Under the pieces are notes generated by a model. It was not told the DNA's origin, did no database searches, and worked only from the letters and a program-made list of their open reading frames with translations. A DNA stretch of 64,000 nucleotides from Thermocrinis minervae (GTDB lineage Bacteria; Aquificota; Aquificia; Aquificales; Aquificaceae): contig NZ_LT670846.1 of assembly GCF_900142435.1 (NCBI RefSeq), forward strand, positions 228,486-292,485, written 5' to 3'. The position numbers and the translations under genes are program-made. Below, one piece after another: positions 55,281 through 63,894 of the stretch (position 1 is its first letter; each line of letters starts with the position of its first letter).

Positions 55281-55723
55281 TAGAGGAATTCATAGAAAGA
55301 CTTGAAGAGCTCATAAGACTACAACAGAGGGCAGTAATATCTCTTGTTAAGCCTATGCAAAGCGGATCGCTTTCCTTACTTACAGCTCTTGATGTACTCA
55401 GCTACCAGTTGGAGACTTTAGACATACTCAAGGAGATACTCTTCCTAGAAGAGGATGAAGAAGCGGTAAGCTTGTGTATAGAGGCCTTCTCTTGGATAAG
55501 CTTTCTACTGCCTCGTATAGAGCCTGCTCTCCCTGTATACTTACAACATCTGGTAGTTGAAGGAAGCCCCTTCTTTGTAAAGCTCAGCAGCATAGCTCAA
55601 GATGTGGAACTCTGGAAAGATCCATCCAAAAGGGATAGGCTTTTGTGGTACATACAGAAGACAAAGGAGTGTATAGCCTCTCAGATAGAGTTGATGAAGA
55701 AAGCCTCCTTTGGACACTACTAG
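55277..55723 (+). CDS. hypothetical helical protein downstream of hslU
   Basis: Not recognised. The 148 residues appear almost all helical ([68 protein letters not shown]). There is one His, few Cys and no signal peptide. Its ATG overlaps the hslU stop (ATGA) and its end overlaps the convergent maf by 4 bp. Translation coupled to hslU suggests it belongs to the same unit; any functional link is inference. Confidence 0.62.
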   Translation: MIEEFIERLEELIRLQQRAVISLVKPMQSGSLSLLTALDVLSYQLETLDILKEILFLEEDEEAVSLCIEAFSWISFLLPRIEPALPVYLQHLVVEGSPFFVKLSSIAQDVELWKDPSKRDRLLWYIQKTKECIASQIELMKKASFGHY

Positions 55724-56274
55724 TCTAGTACTTTTTTGAGTATCCAGTAGGTTTCAGATATAGGTAAGCCCATGACCGTGTAGAAGTCACCCCTTATGGA
55801 CTCCACTAAGGCTGCTCCAAAACCCTGTATGGCGTAGGCTCCTGCCTTATCGAGAGGTTCTCCAGTTTTTACGTACTCCTCTATCTCCTGCTTTGTTAAC
55901 TCTCTCATCTTTACGCTTGCAGTTTTGTGAAATAGGTACCTACCCTTTTGGGATAGGATACATACTGCGGAAACTACTCTGTGCCAGCGCCCCGAAAGCT
56001 CGAGAAGAAACCTTTTGGCTTCCTCTTCGTCACGAGGCTTTCCGTAAACCTTACCATCAAGGTACACCACTGTGTCTGCAGCCAGAACCGTTGCAAACTT
56101 ATACTCTTTCCAGACTGATAGCGCTTTTCTCTTTGCGTTGAACCTTGCAGTCAGCACAGGATCCTTTAATGTCTCTTCTTTTATCCTTGAGGGTATTACA
56201 GAGAACTGGAAGCCAAGCATACGGAGGATGTCTACCCTCCTCTTGGACTCTGAAGCAAGGATGAGAAACCTCAT
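55720..56274 (-). CDS. maf: Maf-family nucleotide pyrophosphatase
   Basis: Hydrolyses non-canonical or modified nucleoside triphosphates, particularly dTTP/UTP or m7GTP depending on subgroup. The 184 residues show the Maf signature LILASESKRRVDILRMLGF (about 3-21), VLAADTVVYLDGKVYGKP (about 63-80), SGRWHRVVSAVCIL and DKAGAYAIQGFGAALVESIRGDFYTVMGLP near the end. It shares its 3' end with the convergent 148-residue gene. It is followed upstream by surE on the same strand with a 19-bp gap. Confidence 0.94.
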   Translation of the reverse strand: MRFLILASESKRRVDILRMLGFQFSVIPSRIKEETLKDPVLTARFNAKRKALSVWKEYKFATVLAADTVVYLDGKVYGKPRDEEEAKRFLLELSGRWHRVVSAVCILSQKGRYLFHKTASVKMRELTKQEIEEYVKTGEPLDKAGAYAIQGFGAALVESIRGDFYTVMGLPISETYWILKKVLD

Positions 56275-56293
56275 CTACTCCACATATTTTAAC

Positions 56294-57043
56294 CTAAGCC
56301 TGCCACGTCTTCTTAAGGATTTCGAGTGCCCTGTAGTTTGTAAGATCAAGCTGCAGAGGAGTTATAGAAACGTAGCCGTGGTAAACAGCCCAATAATCTG
56401 TGCCTTCTTCCAAACTCCAACCAAACTTTTCTGCAGTTATCCAGTACAGGGGTTTTCTTGCAGGGTCTGAAAGTTTGAGGACCTTTTCTACGTACGCCCT
56501 TCTTCCCTGCCTTGTGATCATAAAACCCCTTATTTCATCTCTTGGCAAGGCTGGAACGTTTACGTTCAGATACGTATCCTCCGGCATACCTTTCTCCAGA
56601 ACCATTTTTACCACGTCAAGGCATACTCTGGCAACTTCTTTAAAGTCTGGGTTTTCTCCAAATACGGAAAAAGCTACAGATGGTATGCCCAGTATCCTAC
56701 CTTCCATGGCTCCTGACACAGTACCTGAGTAGGTTATGTCTTCACCTAGGTTTGGTCCTTCGTTTATACCCGAGCATACAAGGTCGGGAGCTTTACCGTC
56801 CAGCAGCACATAGTAGCCCAGGTGTATACAGTCTGCTGGAGTGCCTCCTATTACCGTCCAAAAGTCATCGTCTACCCTTCTCATACGCAGTGGTGCTGTA
56901 AAAGTAAGGGAATGTCCCACTCCGCTTAGGTTTCTATCTGGCGCTATCGTTATAACCCTTCCAAGCTTTTTCAGCTCTTCCCTTAGGGCTTTTATACCTT
57001 CTGAAAAGTAACCGTCATCGTTTGTCAGTAGAAATACAGGCAT
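56294..57043 (-). CDS. surE: 5'-nucleotidase SurE
   Basis: Metal-dependent phosphatase hydrolysing nucleoside monophosphates. The 249 residues carry the acidic LLTNDDGYFSEGI (Asp-Asp about 8-9), APDRNLSGVGHSLT (about 36-49), GTPADCIHLG and SGINEGPNLGEDITYSGTVSGAMEG (about 93-117). The ATG is 8 nt from a TAAAAT and the gap to the divergent rodA is 30 bp. Confidence 0.96.
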   Translation of the reverse strand: MPVFLLTNDDGYFSEGIKALREELKKLGRVITIAPDRNLSGVGHSLTFTAPLRMRRVDDDFWTVIGGTPADCIHLGYYVLLDGKAPDLVCSGINEGPNLGEDITYSGTVSGAMEGRILGIPSVAFSVFGENPDFKEVARVCLDVVKMVLEKGMPEDTYLNVNVPALPRDEIRGFMITRQGRRAYVEKVLKLSDPARKPLYWITAEKFGWSLEEGTDYWAVYHGYVSITPLQLDLTNYRALEILKKTWQA

Positions 57044-57051
57044 ACAAAAAT

Positions 57052-57061
57052 ATTTTAAAAT
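57052..57061. promoter_or_regulatory. overlapping -10 elements between surE and rodA
   Basis: ATTTTAAAAT reads as TAAAAT on both strands. Minus strand: 57057-57052, 8 nt from the surE ATG. Plus strand: 57056-57061, 12 nt from the rodA ATG. Both promoters share 2 bp. Confidence 0.4.
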
Positions 57062-57073
57062 GCTACTTTAGAA

Positions 57074-58150
57074 ATGAGTCTGTGGTTGCCTGTATTTATC
57101 CTATTCGCGATGGGTGAGTTTGCCCTTATTATCTACCATGTTTTACCAAGTCTGTACGTTGGATCTATCAGCCTTAATGTCTTAAAGAAGCCGCTCTTAC
57201 AGCTTACTGTCTTTCTCACTGCCTTTGTTTTTGTAAATTATCTAGAAAAAAAATTTGACTATTCAGTTTTAAAGAATAAAAGGATAGCCTATCTCTTTAT
57301 AGGTTTCTCCACACTTATGCTTGTACTCGTCCTTATCAATAAGCTATTAACAGGTAAGGCTGTAAACAGATGGTTGTTTGGTGGTAGTATACAACCCTTG
57401 GAGTTTACCAAGCTATCTGTGATAGTGTTTTTGTCCTACTATGTTTACTCTAAAGGTGGTGCTAAGGAGTTTAGGTACATCTTCTGGGCAAGCTTCCTTG
57501 TAGGTTTAAACGCCGTGCTTCTCTTTTTACAACCTGACAAAGGAGGTGCTGTTTCTATAATGACCCTTACCCTGCTTATCCTCTTCGCTGGTGGTATGCC
57601 TGCGAAGGTGTACCTACCGGTGACTTTGGGCTTTGTCCTTCTGAGCCTTCCTTTCCTGCGTGGTGGATACGTCAAAGAAAGGGTTTTGGCATGGAAGGAT
57701 CCCTTCTCCGATCCTACGGACTCTGGCTATCAGATAATACAGTCCCTTTACGCCTTTGCCCATGGTGGGCTTTTTGGTACTGGTATAGGACAGGGTGTTC
57801 AGAAGCTAAAGGGTGGACTACCTCTTGCGGACACAGATTACATAATAGCCCTTATAGCTGAAGAGTTTGGTTTTGTGGGTGTTTTAATGGTGTCTTTAGT
57901 GTACGCTTATTTAGTCGGTTACCTGATGGTTATGTCTATAAGGGTAAAAGACATCTTTGGAAAACTCCTGCTCTTTGGCTGCGCTTCAAGCTTTGCCCTC
58001 AGCTTCCTGTGGAATCTGGCCATGGCTACGAATCTTCTTCCGTCCAAGGGTATAGCTTTGCCTTTCTTAAGCTACGGTCTTTCTAACCTGCTTATGTCTA
58101 CTATTATGGTAGGTTTGTGCAACATGGTCATAAAGAAGTACACAGTATAA
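57074..58150 (+). CDS. rodA: SEDS peptidoglycan glycosyltransferase RodA
   Basis: Polytopic membrane glycosyltransferase making lateral cell wall with MreBCD and a class B PBP. The 358 residues give about ten membrane helices and the SEDS motifs: NRWLFGGSIQPLEFTKLSVIVFLSYYV (about 96-122), QPDKGGAVSIMTLTLLILFAGG, and GGLFGTGIGQGVQKLKGGLPLADTDYIIALIAEEFGFVG (about 233-270, catalytic Asp). The C-terminal LPSKGIALPFLSYGLSNLL also matches. It is divergent from surE. The guaA -10 overlaps its stop codon. Confidence 0.95.
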   Translation: MSLWLPVFILFAMGEFALIIYHVLPSLYVGSISLNVLKKPLLQLTVFLTAFVFVNYLEKKFDYSVLKNKRIAYLFIGFSTLMLVLVLINKLLTGKAVNRWLFGGSIQPLEFTKLSVIVFLSYYVYSKGGAKEFRYIFWASFLVGLNAVLLFLQPDKGGAVSIMTLTLLILFAGGMPAKVYLPVTLGFVLLSLPFLRGGYVKERVLAWKDPFSDPTDSGYQIIQSLYAFAHGGLFGTGIGQGVQKLKGGLPLADTDYIIALIAEEFGFVGVLMVSLVYAYLVGYLMVMSIRVKDIFGKLLLFGCASSFALSFLWNLAMATNLLPSKGIALPFLSYGLSNLLMSTIMVGLCNMVIKKYTV

Positions 58151-58151
58151 T
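58146..58151 (+). promoter_or_regulatory. -10 element TATAAT before guaA
   Basis: Perfect hexamer 9 nt from the guaA ATG; its bases include the rodA TAA stop (58148-58150). Confidence 0.45.
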
Positions 58152-58160
58152 ACATAATCT

Positions 58161-59690
58161 ATGTCACGTAGACCTGTCCTAGTGTTTAACTTTGGATCTC
58201 AGTACGTGCAGCTCATAGCCAGGAGGATAAGAGAGCTTGGAGTTTACAGTCAGATTGTGCCCTACTACATAGACCCACAAGAGGTGGAAAGGTTAAACCC
58301 TTACGGGATAATCTTCTCAGGTGGACCGGCTTCTGTGTACCAAGAGGGAGCACCCTTACCCCACCCAAAGATATTGGACCTGGGAGTACCCATACTGGGC
58401 ATATGCTACGGTCTTCAGACCATAGTGCATATGCTGGGTGGTAAGGTAGAAAGGGCCCAAAAGCAAGAGTACGGTAGGGCTACCCTGAGGGTGCTAAAAG
58501 AAGATCCTCTCTTCAAAGGTCTTCCTAAGGAGTTTGAGGTTTGGATGAGCCATGCAGACAAGGTGAGTGTTCTTCCGGAAGGGTTTGTAGCTCTAGCATC
58601 TTCTGAAAACTCTCCCTATGCAGTTATAAGACATTCAGAGAGACCCATATACGGCGTTCAGTTCCATCCGGAGGTGACACACACATCCTATGGCAAAGAA
58701 CTTTTGGGTAACTTCCTCTTTGAGGTCTGCAAAGCTCAAGTAAACTGGCAGATGCCAGACTTTATACAGCATAAAGTTGAAGAGATAAGACAGACGGTGG
58801 GCAATTCAAAAGTGGTGTGTGCTCTGTCTGGTGGAGTAGACTCTACAGTAGCTGCAGTCCTTACCTACAAAGCCATAGGTGATAGGCTTTTCTGCATCTT
58901 CGTAGACCACGGCCTTCTTAGAAAGGGAGAATCTCAGGAGGTGGAAGAGTCCTTTAAAAAGCTCTCGTTACCCTTTAAGAAGGTGGACGCTAGCGAGTAT
59001 TTCCTTGAAAGGTTAAAAGGTGTGGAGAATCCAGAGCAGAAGAGAAAGATAATAGGGCATACCTTCATAGAAGTCTTTGAGAGAGAAGCCAAGGAGTTCG
59101 GGGCCGAGTATCTGCTACAGGGAACTCTCTACCCAGATGTTGTGGAAAGTGCTGGTATTGAAGGAGCAAAGGTTATAAAGACCCACCACAACGTAGGCGG
59201 GCTTCCAGAGAGGATGAACCTAAAGCTGCTAGAGCCTTTAAGAGAGCTCTTCAAGGACGAAGTGAGGAAGGTAGGAGAGCTTTTAGGGGTTCCCGAGAAC
59301 ATCCTAAAGAGGCATCCCTTCCCAGGCCCTGGTCTGGCTATAAGGATACTCGGAGAGGTAAAGAAAGAAGACCTGGAGATACTGAGAGAAGCGGACTACA
59401 TCTTCATAGAAGAGTTGAAAAGATGGGGACTTTACGATAAGGTATGGCAAGCCTTTGCCGTGCTGCTACCTGTGAAAAGTGTAGGAGTTATGGGAGACGT
59501 GAGGACCTACGAGAGGGTGGTGGGGCTTAGAGCGGTGGACAGCACTGACGGTATGACGGCAGACTGGTCCAGACTTCCCTATGAATTCTTAGACCATGTC
59601 ATGAGGAGGATAATAAACGAGGTCAAGGGCATAAACAGGGTCGTCTACGACATATCATCAAAACCACCAGCTACCATAGAATGGGAGTAG
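58161..59690 (+). CDS. guaA: GMP synthase (glutamine-hydrolysing)
   Basis: Amidates XMP to GMP. The 509 residues contain the class I glutamine amidotransferase domain: GICYGLQTI (Cys about 80), and [10 protein letters not shown] with the catalytic His/Glu (about 168-177). The ATP-pyrophosphatase P-loop is [12 protein letters not shown] (about 221-232). The C-terminal GMP synthase domain includes [17 protein letters not shown]. It ends 1 bp from the convergent MoaD-like gene. GuaB is at 12 kb, so the pair is split. Confidence 0.98.
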   Translation: MSRRPVLVFNFGSQYVQLIARRIRELGVYSQIVPYYIDPQEVERLNPYGIIFSGGPASVYQEGAPLPHPKILDLGVPILGICYGLQTIVHMLGGKVERAQKQEYGRATLRVLKEDPLFKGLPKEFEVWMSHADKVSVLPEGFVALASSENSPYAVIRHSERPIYGVQFHPEVTHTSYGKELLGNFLFEVCKAQVNWQMPDFIQHKVEEIRQTVGNSKVVCALSGGVDSTVAAVLTYKAIGDRLFCIFVDHGLLRKGESQEVEESFKKLSLPFKKVDASEYFLERLKGVENPEQKRKIIGHTFIEVFEREAKEFGAEYLLQGTLYPDVVESAGIEGAKVIKTHHNVGGLPERMNLKLLEPLRELFKDEVRKVGELLGVPENILKRHPFPGPGLAIRILGEVKKEDLEILREADYIFIEELKRWGLYDKVWQAFAVLLPVKSVGVMGDVRTYERVVGLRAVDSTDGMTADWSRLPYEFLDHVMRRIINEVKGINRVVYDISSKPPATIEWE

Positions 59691-59691
59691 G

Positions 59692-59979
59692 TCAAAGTCC
59701 ACCGGCTATGGCTGGCACTATGGAAAGCACATCCCCAGGCTTTAGTTGAGTTTGTACACCTTGTAGAAATCTTACATCTTCATCGTTCACGTAGAGGTTT
59801 ACGAACCTTCTTATCTCTCCGTTCTCGTCCAGGAGTCTCTCCTTTACACCAGGGAACATACCCTCTAACCTCTCTATTAGTTCGCTTAGGCTTATGGGGC
59901 CTTCTACATCTACAGATATTTCTCCCTGACCGTTAGTGAGCCTTCTTAAAGGTGTAGGGACTCTCACCACTATAGGCAT
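59692..59979 (-). CDS. MoaD/ThiS-family ubiquitin-like sulfur carrier
   Basis: Beta-grasp sulfur carrier of 95 residues. The body (VVRVPTPLRRLTNGQGEISVDVEGPISLSELIERLEG, then FVNLYVNDEDVRFLQG) and the end KPGDVLSIVPAIAGG match MoaD and CysO-type proteins, whose C-terminal Gly-Gly becomes a thiocarboxylate. Here a Leu follows the Gly-Gly, so activation would need removal of one residue, or the protein is not a classical carrier. moaA and moaE are 3-4 kb away on the same strand. Either a molybdopterin or a cysteine/thiamine role is possible. Confidence 0.85.
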   Translation of the reverse strand: MPIVVRVPTPLRRLTNGQGEISVDVEGPISLSELIERLEGMFPGVKERLLDENGEIRRFVNLYVNDEDVRFLQGVQTQLKPGDVLSIVPAIAGGL

Positions 59980-60013
59980 GCTGTACCTCCTGAGGTAGTA
60001 TATTATAACCTCT

Positions 60014-60253
60014 TTAGCTTAGCTCTTTGAGCTTTTCCCTTATAAACTCCCAGCTCCACCAGGTAGCTTCGTTTAGGGGCTTGGGTTTGCCTATATCCTC
60101 TTCGCTGCCCTCTACCCATACGTACTCTCCGTCTGTAAGGAGTTTGAAGTTTCTGGTGCGGGAGGACCACCGCCAGAAGTTATGAGGTCCTATCCCCAAA
60201 GCCTTTTGAAAAAGTTCCATCTCCTGTGGCAAAAGCGGTCTTCCTTTCCTCAT
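60014..60253 (-). CDS. hypothetical 79-residue protein
   Basis: Not recognised. It is notably rich in Trp (six) and basic/aromatic residues: NFWRWSSRTRNFKLLTDGEYVWVEG and NEATWWSWEFIREKLKEL. No Cys. Its start overlaps the DEAD-box helicase stop by 4 bp, so it is translated after the helicase. The aromatic and charged pattern could suit RNA or protein contact, but this is only a guess from composition and position. Confidence 0.6.
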   Translation of the reverse strand: MRKGRPLLPQEMELFQKALGIGPHNFWRWSSRTRNFKLLTDGEYVWVEGSEEDIGKPKPLNEATWWSWEFIREKLKELS

Positions 60254-61347
60254 GCTTGCTGATAGCTCTCCTTCAACTTTTTTATTCTCCAGAGGGACTT
60301 ACTGTCCTCTGGTGTCACAAGGCTTAGGGCTTTACCGTAGGAACCAAGCCTCGCTGTCCTGCCTATACGGTGTATGTAAACCTCTGGGTCTTCAGGAACA
60401 TGGTAGTTTATCACCAAGCTGACCCCCTTTATATCCAATCCTCTGGATGCTACATCCGTAGCCACGATCACCCTTACCTTGTCTTCCCTGAAAAGCCTAA
60501 GAGAGTACTCCCTCTGCCTTTGGGTCATATCACCGTGCAAGCTGCAAACCCTAAAGCCCTTTTCTTGGAGCCTTTGGCTTAGTTCCTTTGCATCTTTTTT
60601 GGTCTTTACGAAGATTATGACCTTTTCAAGCTTGTGCTCTCTTAATATCCTTTCAAGCTCGTGCAACTTCTGAGCAGATGAGTTTAGCCTTATGATCCTT
60701 TCTTCTATCCTTGGCTTTAGCTCAGGGCTTATCACCTTCACAAACTTGTAGCCTTCTCTTAGGTGTTTTCTGGCTAGCTCTTGGACTCTTTTTGGTATGG
60801 TGGCAGAGAAGAAGAAGGTCTGTCTTTCTTTCGGTACGTAGGAGATAATCTCCTCTATATCTTCTATGAAACCCATGTCAAGCATTACGTCCACCTCATC
60901 AAGCACTAGAAAGGATATACTTCCAAGGTCAAGAGCTCCTCTGAGGATGAGATCCTTTATCCTACCGGGTGTTCCCACCACTATGTTTGGGCTGTACTTG
61001 TCCAAAGCCTCCAGGTCTCCTTTCACGGGCCTACCACCGTAGAAGGCAAAAACCCTCAGCCCTTTGTACTTGGACAGGGAAAGGAGCTGGTCTTTTACCT
61101 GGAGGGCAAGCTCCCTCGTAGGCGTTAAAATAAGGGCCTTCAGACCGTCTTCCCTTCTTAACTTTTCAATTATGGGTATGCCAAAGGCTGCCGTCTTTCC
61201 CGTTCCCGTCTGTGCCTGACCCATCACGTCATAACCCTTGAGGGCTAGGGGTATGGCTTCCTTCTGTATGGGTGTAGGTTGGGAGAAGCCAAGATCTTTT
61301 AGGGCTTTTCGTAGCGGTTCGCTTAGTTGTGAGAAGTCAAATTCCAT
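60250..61347 (-). CDS. DEAD-box family RNA helicase
   Basis: ATP-dependent RNA helicase of 365 residues, a minimal two-RecA core without long C-terminal extension. Motifs: Q motif FSQPTPIQKEAIPLALKG (about 19-36), Walker A AQTGTGKTAAFG (about 43-54), PTRELALQV, TPGRIKD, and motif II, which here reads VLDEVDVML rather than DEAD (about 147-155). SAT, IFVKTKKDAKEL, TDVASRGLDI and HRIGRTARLGSYG follow. It is first in a unit with the Trp-rich 79-residue gene. Confidence 0.94.
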   Translation of the reverse strand: MEFDFSQLSEPLRKALKDLGFSQPTPIQKEAIPLALKGYDVMGQAQTGTGKTAAFGIPIIEKLRREDGLKALILTPTRELALQVKDQLLSLSKYKGLRVFAFYGGRPVKGDLEALDKYSPNIVVGTPGRIKDLILRGALDLGSISFLVLDEVDVMLDMGFIEDIEEIISYVPKERQTFFFSATIPKRVQELARKHLREGYKFVKVISPELKPRIEERIIRLNSSAQKLHELERILREHKLEKVIIFVKTKKDAKELSQRLQEKGFRVCSLHGDMTQRQREYSLRLFREDKVRVIVATDVASRGLDIKGVSLVINYHVPEDPEVYIHRIGRTARLGSYGKALSLVTPEDSKSLWRIKKLKESYQQA

Positions 61348-61482
61348 AGTGTCCTCCTTATGTTCTGTAAAGCCTCTAAATTTAAACCAGTTGGAAGTTT
61401 AAGTCAACGATTAAATGGAACTGTCTTAGGTTGGTAAAATCGAGGATAAGGTTTAGGCTTGCATGCTTTTAAATATTAAATT

Positions 61483-61488
61483 TATAGT
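61483..61488 (+). promoter_or_regulatory. -10 element TATAGT before ispG
   Basis: Six nt before the ispG ATG. The 147-bp gap (61348-61494) also holds a direct repeat GCATGCT at 61461-61467 and 61493-61499, the second overlapping the start codon. I recognise no other element there. Confidence 0.35.
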
Positions 61489-61494
61489 CTTAGC

Positions 61495-62559
61495 ATGCTG
61501 GAAAGGAGAAAGACAAGGCAGATACAGGTAGGTTGGGTAAAGATCGGAGGAGACGCTCCCGTAGTGGTGCAGTCTATGACCTCCACCAAGACCCATCAGG
61601 TGGAGGAAACTCTCCAGCAGATAAGGAGACTCTATGAGGCAGGATGCGAGCTTGTAAGAGTTGCAGTTCCACACAGAGAGGACGTGGAGGCATTGCCGGA
61701 CATAGTCAAAAACTCTCCTATTCCTGTAATAGCCGACATACACTTTGCACCTTCTTATGCTTTCCTTTCCATGGATAAGGGTGTGCATGGCATTAGGATA
61801 AACCCCGGCAACATAGGAAAGGAGGAGATAGTAAGGGATATAGTCCAAGAGGCAAAGGTCAAAGGTGTAGCCATAAGGATCGGCGTAAACTCGGGGTCTT
61901 TGGAGAAGGATCTGCTTGAAAAGTACGGCTATCCGTGCGCTGAGGCTCTCTTTGAAAGCGCTGTGCGTTGGTCCGAGAAGTTTGAAAAGTGGGGCTTTTA
62001 CAACTTCAAAGTCTCCATAAAGGGTTCCGATGTGCTTGAGAACATAAGGGCCAACGAGATGTTTGCCAAATACACTGATGTGCCACTTCACATAGGTATA
62101 ACAGAAGCTGGCATGGGCCTTCAGGGTATAGTCAAGTCCTCTGTGGGTATAGGTATACTTCTTTACAAAGGTATAGGAGACACGGTAAGGGTATCTCTAA
62201 CAGACGACCCAGTAGTGGAGGTGGAGACAGCTTATTACATACTATCATCCTTGGGTATAAGAAGGAGAGGACCAGAGATAGTGTCCTGTCCCACCTGTGG
62301 TAGGATAGAGGTGGACCTTCCTAAGGTGGTATCTCAAGTAAAAGAGAAGTTAAAGGACGTGAAAACACCCCTTAAGATAGCCATAATGGGCTGTGTGGTG
62401 AACGCCATAGGGGAGGCCAGAGAGGCAGACCTTGGACTTGCCTGTGGAAGGGGTTTTGCCTGGCTCTTTAAGAAGGGCAAGCCTATAAGGATGGTAAAGG
62501 AAGAAGAGATGGCCCAAGCCCTTTTAGAGGAGATATACAAGGAGAACGGCCATGAGTGA
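61495..62559 (+). CDS. ispG: 4-hydroxy-3-methylbut-2-enyl diphosphate synthase IspG
   Basis: [4Fe-4S] enzyme converting MEcPP to HMBPP in the non-mevalonate isoprenoid pathway. The 354 residues show VQSMTSTKTHQVEETLQQIRRLYEAGCELVRVAVP (about 24-58), ADIHFAPSYAFLSMDKGVHGIRINPGNIG, and the cluster Cys residues in SCPTCGRIEVDL (about 263-274) and MGCVVNAIGEAREADLGLA (about 299-317). It starts a unit with the following 111-residue gene (8-bp overlap). A 147-bp gap precedes it. Confidence 0.97.
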   Translation: MLERRKTRQIQVGWVKIGGDAPVVVQSMTSTKTHQVEETLQQIRRLYEAGCELVRVAVPHREDVEALPDIVKNSPIPVIADIHFAPSYAFLSMDKGVHGIRINPGNIGKEEIVRDIVQEAKVKGVAIRIGVNSGSLEKDLLEKYGYPCAEALFESAVRWSEKFEKWGFYNFKVSIKGSDVLENIRANEMFAKYTDVPLHIGITEAGMGLQGIVKSSVGIGILLYKGIGDTVRVSLTDDPVVEVETAYYILSSLGIRRRGPEIVSCPTCGRIEVDLPKVVSQVKEKLKDVKTPLKIAIMGCVVNAIGEAREADLGLACGRGFAWLFKKGKPIRMVKEEEMAQALLEEIYKENGHE

Positions 62560-62887
62560 GCTGGAAAAGTATCAGAGGCTTATGCAAAAAGCTCAGCTTG
62601 TAGAGGGTGCCACGCTTAATTTTGTCATGTTGGACCTGAAACCAAGGTGGATGAAGTGTAGGAGGACAAAGAGGGTAGTCTTTCAGTTTCACAAGCTGGG
62701 ACAGGAAGAAGGAGTCACACACTGCGGTAAAAAACTTGAGGAGTATCAGATACTTCCCGAAAGACAGGAGAATCTAGTAATCACTCAGATAAACATGATG
62801 CTAGGAGGCTTAGGCCTCTTGGTCTTCTTTGACCTATGTCCTGAGTGTTTTGGTAACATAAACAGGTGTACACCTTTGGAGGGTTAG
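62552..62887 (+). CDS. hypothetical Cys-rich 111-residue protein coupled to ispG
   Basis: Not recognised. It has a Lys/Arg-rich middle and Cys at PRWMKCRRTK, TGVTHCGKKL-type VTHCGKKLEEY, FDLCPECFG and NRCTPLEG. These could form a metal or Fe-S site (five Cys in all). A hydrophobic stretch (TQINMMLGGLGLLVFFDL) precedes the CPEC pair. It overlaps the ispG stop by 8 bp, so the two are co-translated. Its end overlaps the convergent moaA by 4 bp. Whether it serves IspG is unproven. Confidence 0.65.
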   Translation: MSELEKYQRLMQKAQLVEGATLNFVMLDLKPRWMKCRRTKRVVFQFHKLGQEEGVTHCGKKLEEYQILPERQENLVITQINMMLGGLGLLVFFDLCPECFGNINRCTPLEG

Positions 62888-63894
62888 CCACCCACCTTGA
62901 ACATCTCTATTTTTCTTGGAGATTTTCCCTCTTTTAAGAGGGTTAGTCTCTCTTCAGAGTACCTGTCTTTCCTCGATAACCACACGCTCCTTACAAACTC
63001 CCTTATATCTTCGTCGCTGGCTCCAGATCTTATGAGCCTTTTAACGTCGTAGCCGTCCTGAGCAAAAAGGCACGTAAGCACCTTACCATCTGCTGTAAGC
63101 CTTAGCCTGTTGCAGTCGCCGCAGAAAGGCTCAGTCACGGAGGCTATTATGCCAAACTCAAGGCCATCGTCCTTGTACCTGTACCTCTGGGCAGTCTCCC
63201 CTCTGTAGCCTCTCCCTATAGGTTCTACCTCAAACTCCTTCTGTATTATGCTCAGTATCTCTTTGGCACTTACAACCTTGTCCAGGCTCCATCCGTTCAG
63301 AGTGCCTACATCCATAAACTCGATGAACCTTACGGTAAGACCCATACCTTTGAAGAACTTGGCTATGTCCAAGATCTCAGAATCGTTTACTCCCTTGACC
63401 ACGCACACGTTTACCTTCACAGGCACAAGGCCTACCTTGATGGCTTCCTCTATGCCCATCAGTATGGTCTTCACCTTTACATCCCTTCCTACCATCCTAG
63501 ACAGGACATCATCCCTAAGGGATGGTAAGCTCACAGTTACTCTCTTTAAACCTGCTTCCTTAAGAGCTTTTGCTTTTTCTTTGAGTAAAAAGCCGTTGGT
63601 GGTCAGGCTTATATCTACGTCAAACTCGGAGATAAGCCTTATGAGGTTCTCAAGGTGTTTCCTCACTAAGGGTTCTCCGCCAGTTATCCTTATCTTCTTT
63701 ATCCCCAAGGGTAATACAGCCTTTACGAACCTGGCTATCTCCTCAAAGGTAAGGATCTCTTCCTTTGGAAAAAAGGAGTAATCTCCGTCTGCTGGCATGC
63801 AGAAAAAGCATCTAAAGTTACACCTGTCTGTGACGGATATGCGCAGGTCCCTTAGCTCTCTACCCAGAAGATCCTTTACGCTCCCAGTACCCAT
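62884..63894 (-). CDS. moaA: GTP 3',8-cyclase MoaA
   Basis: Radical SAM enzyme starting molybdenum cofactor synthesis from GTP. The 336 residues have the N-terminal cluster CNFRCFFC (about 26-33), [15 protein letters not shown], and the C-terminal cluster [21 protein letters not shown] (about 261-281). The Gly-Gly-rich C-terminus of the family is present (ends KVGG). Its start overlaps moaE by 19 bp, so moaE-moaA is one unit. Confidence 0.97.
   Translation of the reverse strand: MGTGSVKDLLGRELRDLRISVTDRCNFRCFFCMPADGDYSFFPKEEILTFEEIARFVKAVLPLGIKKIRITGGEPLVRKHLENLIRLISEFDVDISLTTNGFLLKEKAKALKEAGLKRVTVSLPSLRDDVLSRMVGRDVKVKTILMGIEEAIKVGLVPVKVNVCVVKGVNDSEILDIAKFFKGMGLTVRFIEFMDVGTLNGWSLDKVVSAKEILSIIQKEFEVEPIGRGYRGETAQRYRYKDDGLEFGIIASVTEPFCGDCNRLRLTADGKVLTCLFAQDGYDVKRLIRSGASDEDIREFVRSVWLSRKDRYSEERLTLLKEGKSPRKIEMFKVGG

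Noticed and set aside
61453-62091. Minus-strand open frame of 212 codons over ispG
   Set aside because: It covers the conserved start of ispG and resembles no family; it has Tyr/Leu/His-rich shadow composition.
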